This document shows positions 61,843-64,000 of a stretch of 64,000 nt of DNA, piece after piece. The DNA comes from Novosphingobium sp. RL4 (GTDB lineage Bacteria > Pseudomonadota > Alphaproteobacteria > Sphingomonadales > Sphingomonadaceae): assembly GCF_035658495.1 (NCBI RefSeq), contig NZ_CP141944.1, positions 1,638,001 to 1,702,000 on the forward strand. The letters run 5' to 3'. Each line of letters starts with the position of its first letter. Positions within the stretch are counted from its first letter, which is position 1. The position numbers and the translations under genes were made by a program. The notes beneath the pieces are model-generated. The model saw nothing but the letters and a program-made list of their open reading frames with translations, searched no databases and was not told the origin of the DNA.

Positions 61843-62742
61843 ATGAAGATCGATCTTGAACATCTGCCTGACAGGAAGCGCCGCGACCTTTCGCATGCGA
61901 TGAAGATCATCTTCACCGAATTCGACGATGTTCTCGCGCTTGCGACCCAGGGCTGGAAGAAGCAGGGCCGGATCCTGAAAGTGATCCTCTACGGATCCTA
62001 TGCACGCGGCGATTGGGTCGACGACAACATCAATGGCTACAAGTCGGATTACGATTTACTCGTTGTCGTCAGCGACGAAAGACTTGCCGACGAGATCGAA
62101 TACTGGGGCAGGGCCAAGGACACGCTCATGCGCGAGTACGCCATATTCGAGCGTCTGTCGGCCCCCGCAAATATTGTCGTTCATTCGCTGGACGACGTGA
62201 ACTACCAGCTCTCGCGGGGGCGCCCATTCTTCGTCGATCTGCTGCGAGATGGCATCATGCTCTATGAGCTCGGTGCAACACCGTTCCAGACGCCGAAGCT
62301 GCTCAGTAGCGAGGAACTTCGCGCTGAAACGCAGCATCATTATGATCAATGGTTCAACAGCGCGAGCGACTTCCTGGATGTGGCAAAGTTGGCAATTGCT
62401 GCTGGGAAGAGCAATAACGCAGCGTTCCAGCTGCATCAGGCGACTGAGCACTTCTATCACACCGTTTTGCTTGTGCAGACGCTCTACAGCCCGCGCTCGC
62501 ATAACCTCAATTTCCTGCGCGGTCGGGCGGAGGATATCGCGCGCGATCTGATCCCGATCTGGCCGCGCGATGCCAAGTTCACGCGGCGCTGTTTCGAGCT
62601 TCTGCACCAAGCCTACATCAAGGCTCGTTACTCGCCTCATTACACGATCCGCGACATCGAACTGGAATGGATCGTTGAGCGCGTCGAATTGCTACAGGCC
62701 GAAGTGCAGGCGCTGGCCGAGAAGCGCATCTCCAACATCTGA
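61843..62742 (+). CDS. MNT-HEPN fusion protein (nucleotidyltransferase plus HEPN)
   Basis: 299 residues from ATG 61843. N-terminal minimal nucleotidyltransferase with ILYGSYARGD (Gly51-Ser52) and the metal-binding pair SDYDLLVVV (residues 68-76). C-terminal HEPN helical domain ending with KARYSPHY (Arg262, His266), similar to the catalytic R-x-H motif although one residue shorter than the usual R-x4-6-H. In toxin-antitoxin pairs MNT AMPylates and silences the HEPN RNase; here both are one chain. Likely a defence or stability module of the element. Confidence 0.85.
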   Translation: MKIDLEHLPDRKRRDLSHAMKIIFTEFDDVLALATQGWKKQGRILKVILYGSYARGDWVDDNINGYKSDYDLLVVVSDERLADEIEYWGRAKDTLMREYAIFERLSAPANIVVHSLDDVNYQLSRGRPFFVDLLRDGIMLYELGATPFQTPKLLSSEELRAETQHHYDQWFNSASDFLDVAKLAIAAGKSNNAAFQLHQATEHFYHTVLLVQTLYSPRSHNLNFLRGRAEDIARDLIPIWPRDAKFTRRCFELLHQAYIKARYSPHYTIRDIELEWIVERVELLQAEVQALAEKRISNI

Positions 62743-62951
62743 GGCAAATTCCGGCCGTTGATCAGGCATTTTGCGGCTGAGCTTCGGAAACTCTTGGGTC
62801 GTGATCCGCGCGCATCATTTCCGCGCAATCTGGGATGGGGTCGAATATCGCCACCCCCCGTTTTCGACCCTGCCGCGAGAGCTTTTTTCCGTACAGATGA
62901 GGTGTCCATGCGGCGACATAGGGTCGTCCGCAGTCAGGGAGGCACCCCGGC

Positions 62952-63182
62952 ATGGACAAGTCTCACGACATCGAACGGGCCCAGCGGGCCAAGCATGGTT
63001 CGCCCTACCTGAACCCGGTTCAGGCCGCCGATTATCTGAAACTCACGCCTCGGGTTCTGCGCCGGATGCGGCAGTCCGGGAAAGGTCCCAACTACCGCCG
63101 ACACGGCAAGTACCTGCAATATCACATCGATGACCTGGACATCTGGAGCGAGGAAAACCTCGGCCGGAAGGTGGGCCGATGA
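62952..63182 (+). CDS. AlpA/MerR-like helix-turn-helix protein
   Basis: 76 residues. YLNPVQAADYLKLTPRVLRRMRQSGKGPNYRRHGKYLQYHIDDLDIWSEE is a HTH_17 (excisionase-like) DNA-binding domain. On many alphaproteobacterial elements this gene precedes the TraF-like peptidase gene, and here it overlaps it by 4 nt (ATGA). Could act as excisionase or transfer regulator. Confidence 0.85.
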   Translation: MDKSHDIERAQRAKHGSPYLNPVQAADYLKLTPRVLRRMRQSGKGPNYRRHGKYLQYHIDDLDIWSEENLGRKVGR

Positions 63183-63763
63183 GCGCCCTCAGGACCTCGC
63201 GCGGCGACGCGCCGCTGCACGCCTGGGGCGCAGCATTGCGCAAAGCCCGGTTGCATTGCCGGCGCATCCGGCGCGCGGCGATTTCGATCGGCATTCTGGT
63301 CAGCGCAGTGGGCTGGACCGTCGGCTTCCAGCCGGCCCCGCGGCTGGTCTGGAATGCCAGTGCGAGCGCGCCGATCGGACTCTATTCCGTCTCCCCTGGC
63401 ACGGTGGTTGCGACCGGCGATATGGTGATAGCCACGCTGCCGGAACCATCGCGCGCTTTCGCAGCGACCAGACGGTATCTGCCCTCCAATGTTCCACTGG
63501 TGAAGCGTGTCGCGGCTGGCCCCGGGGATGAAGTCTGCGCCATCGGAGCTCGCATATTCGTGGAAGGCATGCCCGTTGCGAGCCGCCGTCAAAGGGATGG
63601 CCATGGCAGGTTGATGCCCTGGTGGGAGGGATGTCGGCGCCTGCGGGGTGGACAGTTCTTCTTGCTGATGAAGGGCTCGCCCGACTCGTTCGACGGCCGT
63701 TATTTCGGTGTCACTGCCGGCTCGGAGATTGTTGGCCCAGCGAGGCTTCTATGGGCGCGGTGA
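63179..63763 (+). CDS. TraF-like S26 signal peptidase
   Basis: 194 residues. Membrane segment at about 33-50 (AAISIGILVSAVGWTVGF). Catalytic Ser63 in NASASAPIGLYSV and Lys109 in VPLVKRVAA form the S26 Ser-Lys dyad; C-terminal GDxFLLMKGSPDSFDGRYFG-like box is present. TraF processes and cyclises conjugative pilin of the IncP type. It overlaps the next gene by 13 nt. Supports a conjugative element. Confidence 0.9.
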   Translation: MSALRTSRGDAPLHAWGAALRKARLHCRRIRRAAISIGILVSAVGWTVGFQPAPRLVWNASASAPIGLYSVSPGTVVATGDMVIATLPEPSRAFAATRRYLPSNVPLVKRVAAGPGDEVCAIGARIFVEGMPVASRRQRDGHGRLMPWWEGCRRLRGGQFFLLMKGSPDSFDGRYFGVTAGSEIVGPARLLWAR

Positions 63764-64000
63764 GGGGACTTATCGCCGTCATTGCGCTCATCGCAGCGCC
63801 GGCCACTGCCGCCGATGAAGTTGCACGCTGGGATCCGCTCATAGCCGAGGCGTCGCAGCGCTTCGGCGTGCCGACCAGTTGGATTTCGCGAGTGATGCAT
63901 GCCGAAAGTCGGGGGCGCGCGCAGATCGATGGACGTCCGATCCGCAGTCCAAAAGGCGCTATGGGGCTCATGCAACTGATGCCTGGAACTTGGACCGAAA
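63751..64000 (+). CDS. Lytic transglycosylase, 3'-truncated by window edge
   Basis: ATG 63751; 83 codons visible. Signal peptide MGAVRGLIAVIALIAAPATAA, then the SLT domain with the catalytic Glu in MHAESRGRA and GAMGLMQLMPGTW. In conjugative elements this enzyme opens peptidoglycan for the mating channel. The C-terminus lies beyond base 64000. Confidence 0.9.
   Translation, partial: MGAVRGLIAVIALIAAPATAADEVARWDPLIAEASQRFGVPTSWISRVMHAESRGRAQIDGRPIRSPKGAMGLMQLMPGTWTE

Noticed and set aside
1..64000. tRNA or rRNA genes
   Set aside because: No cloverleaf-like or rRNA-like segment was noticed by eye; a covariance search (tRNAscan-SE, Infernal) would be needed to exclude them.

Overview
The window is high-GC alphaproteobacterial DNA and looks like a sphingomonad (Novosphingobium/Sphingobium type). 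Four large TonB-dependent receptors sit among aromatic and glycoside catabolic genes, there is a proteobacterial lasso-peptide locus with an isopeptidase, a luxR-luxI-phyH quorum-sensing set, and a MucR/ArdC/ParB-like/TraF block typical of alphaproteobacterial conjugative elements. This taxonomic call is inference from gene content. No rRNA or tRNA gene and no CRISPR array was seen.

Bases 1-16.7 kb hold catabolic genes in two mirrored halves around a LysR regulator. Each half has an extradiol-type (VOC) dioxygenase, a fumarylacetoacetate-hydrolase-type enzyme, an FAD-dependent aromatic hydroxylase and a TonB receptor. The right half adds an amidohydrolase, an alpha/beta hydrolase and a beta-keto-acid cleavage enzyme. 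Bases 17-25 kb hold a LacI-centred uptake and oxidation unit: TonB receptor, LacI regulator, pyranose-oxidase-like GMC oxidoreductase, TIM-barrel isomerase and MFS transporter. Two matching TGTAA-N4-TTACA sites lie in its two divergent promoter regions. Bases 25-33 kb hold a seven-gene minus-strand operon (AhpD-like protein, ornithine-cyclodeaminase family, bicupin ring-cleavage dioxygenase, HpaH-like hydratase, HpaI-like aldolase, alcohol dehydrogenase, aldehyde dehydrogenase) facing a LysR gene, followed by a DUF1772/MarR pair.

The most interesting part is 35-51 kb. An ECF sigma factor, a FecR-type anti-sigma factor, a TonB receptor with an STN signalling domain and a lasso-peptide isopeptidase (candidate triad S539-E622-H650) run on the plus strand. 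They converge on a minus-strand lasso cassette (cyclase C, fused RRE-protease B, precursor A1). A second precursor, A2, lies 4.2 kb further upstream, beyond a serine hydrolase/MarR pair and an IS5-type element. A1 and A2 are paralogues of 39 codons each, with predicted 21-residue cores and 8-residue Gly1-Asp8 rings. They share an AT-rich promoter block, a 5'-UTR stem-loop and a covarying 3' hairpin. Directly upstream of A2, and translationally chained, are luxI, phyH and a GntR regulator, with luxR before them. The arrangement suggests a quorum- and GntR-influenced, two-peptide lasso system with sigma/anti-sigma uptake signalling and isopeptidase turnover. The gene families are known; the combination, the split precursor pair and the link to quorum sensing are the points to test.

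Bases 51.4-64 kb look like part of an integrative/conjugative element or plasmid: a frameshifted DUF6499/DUF2285 regulator, MucR, ArdC antirestriction protein, DUF2958, a large ParB-like protein with a hairpin array upstream, DUF736, an MNT-HEPN protein, an AlpA-like HTH protein, a TraF-like S26 peptidase and the start of a lytic transglycosylase.
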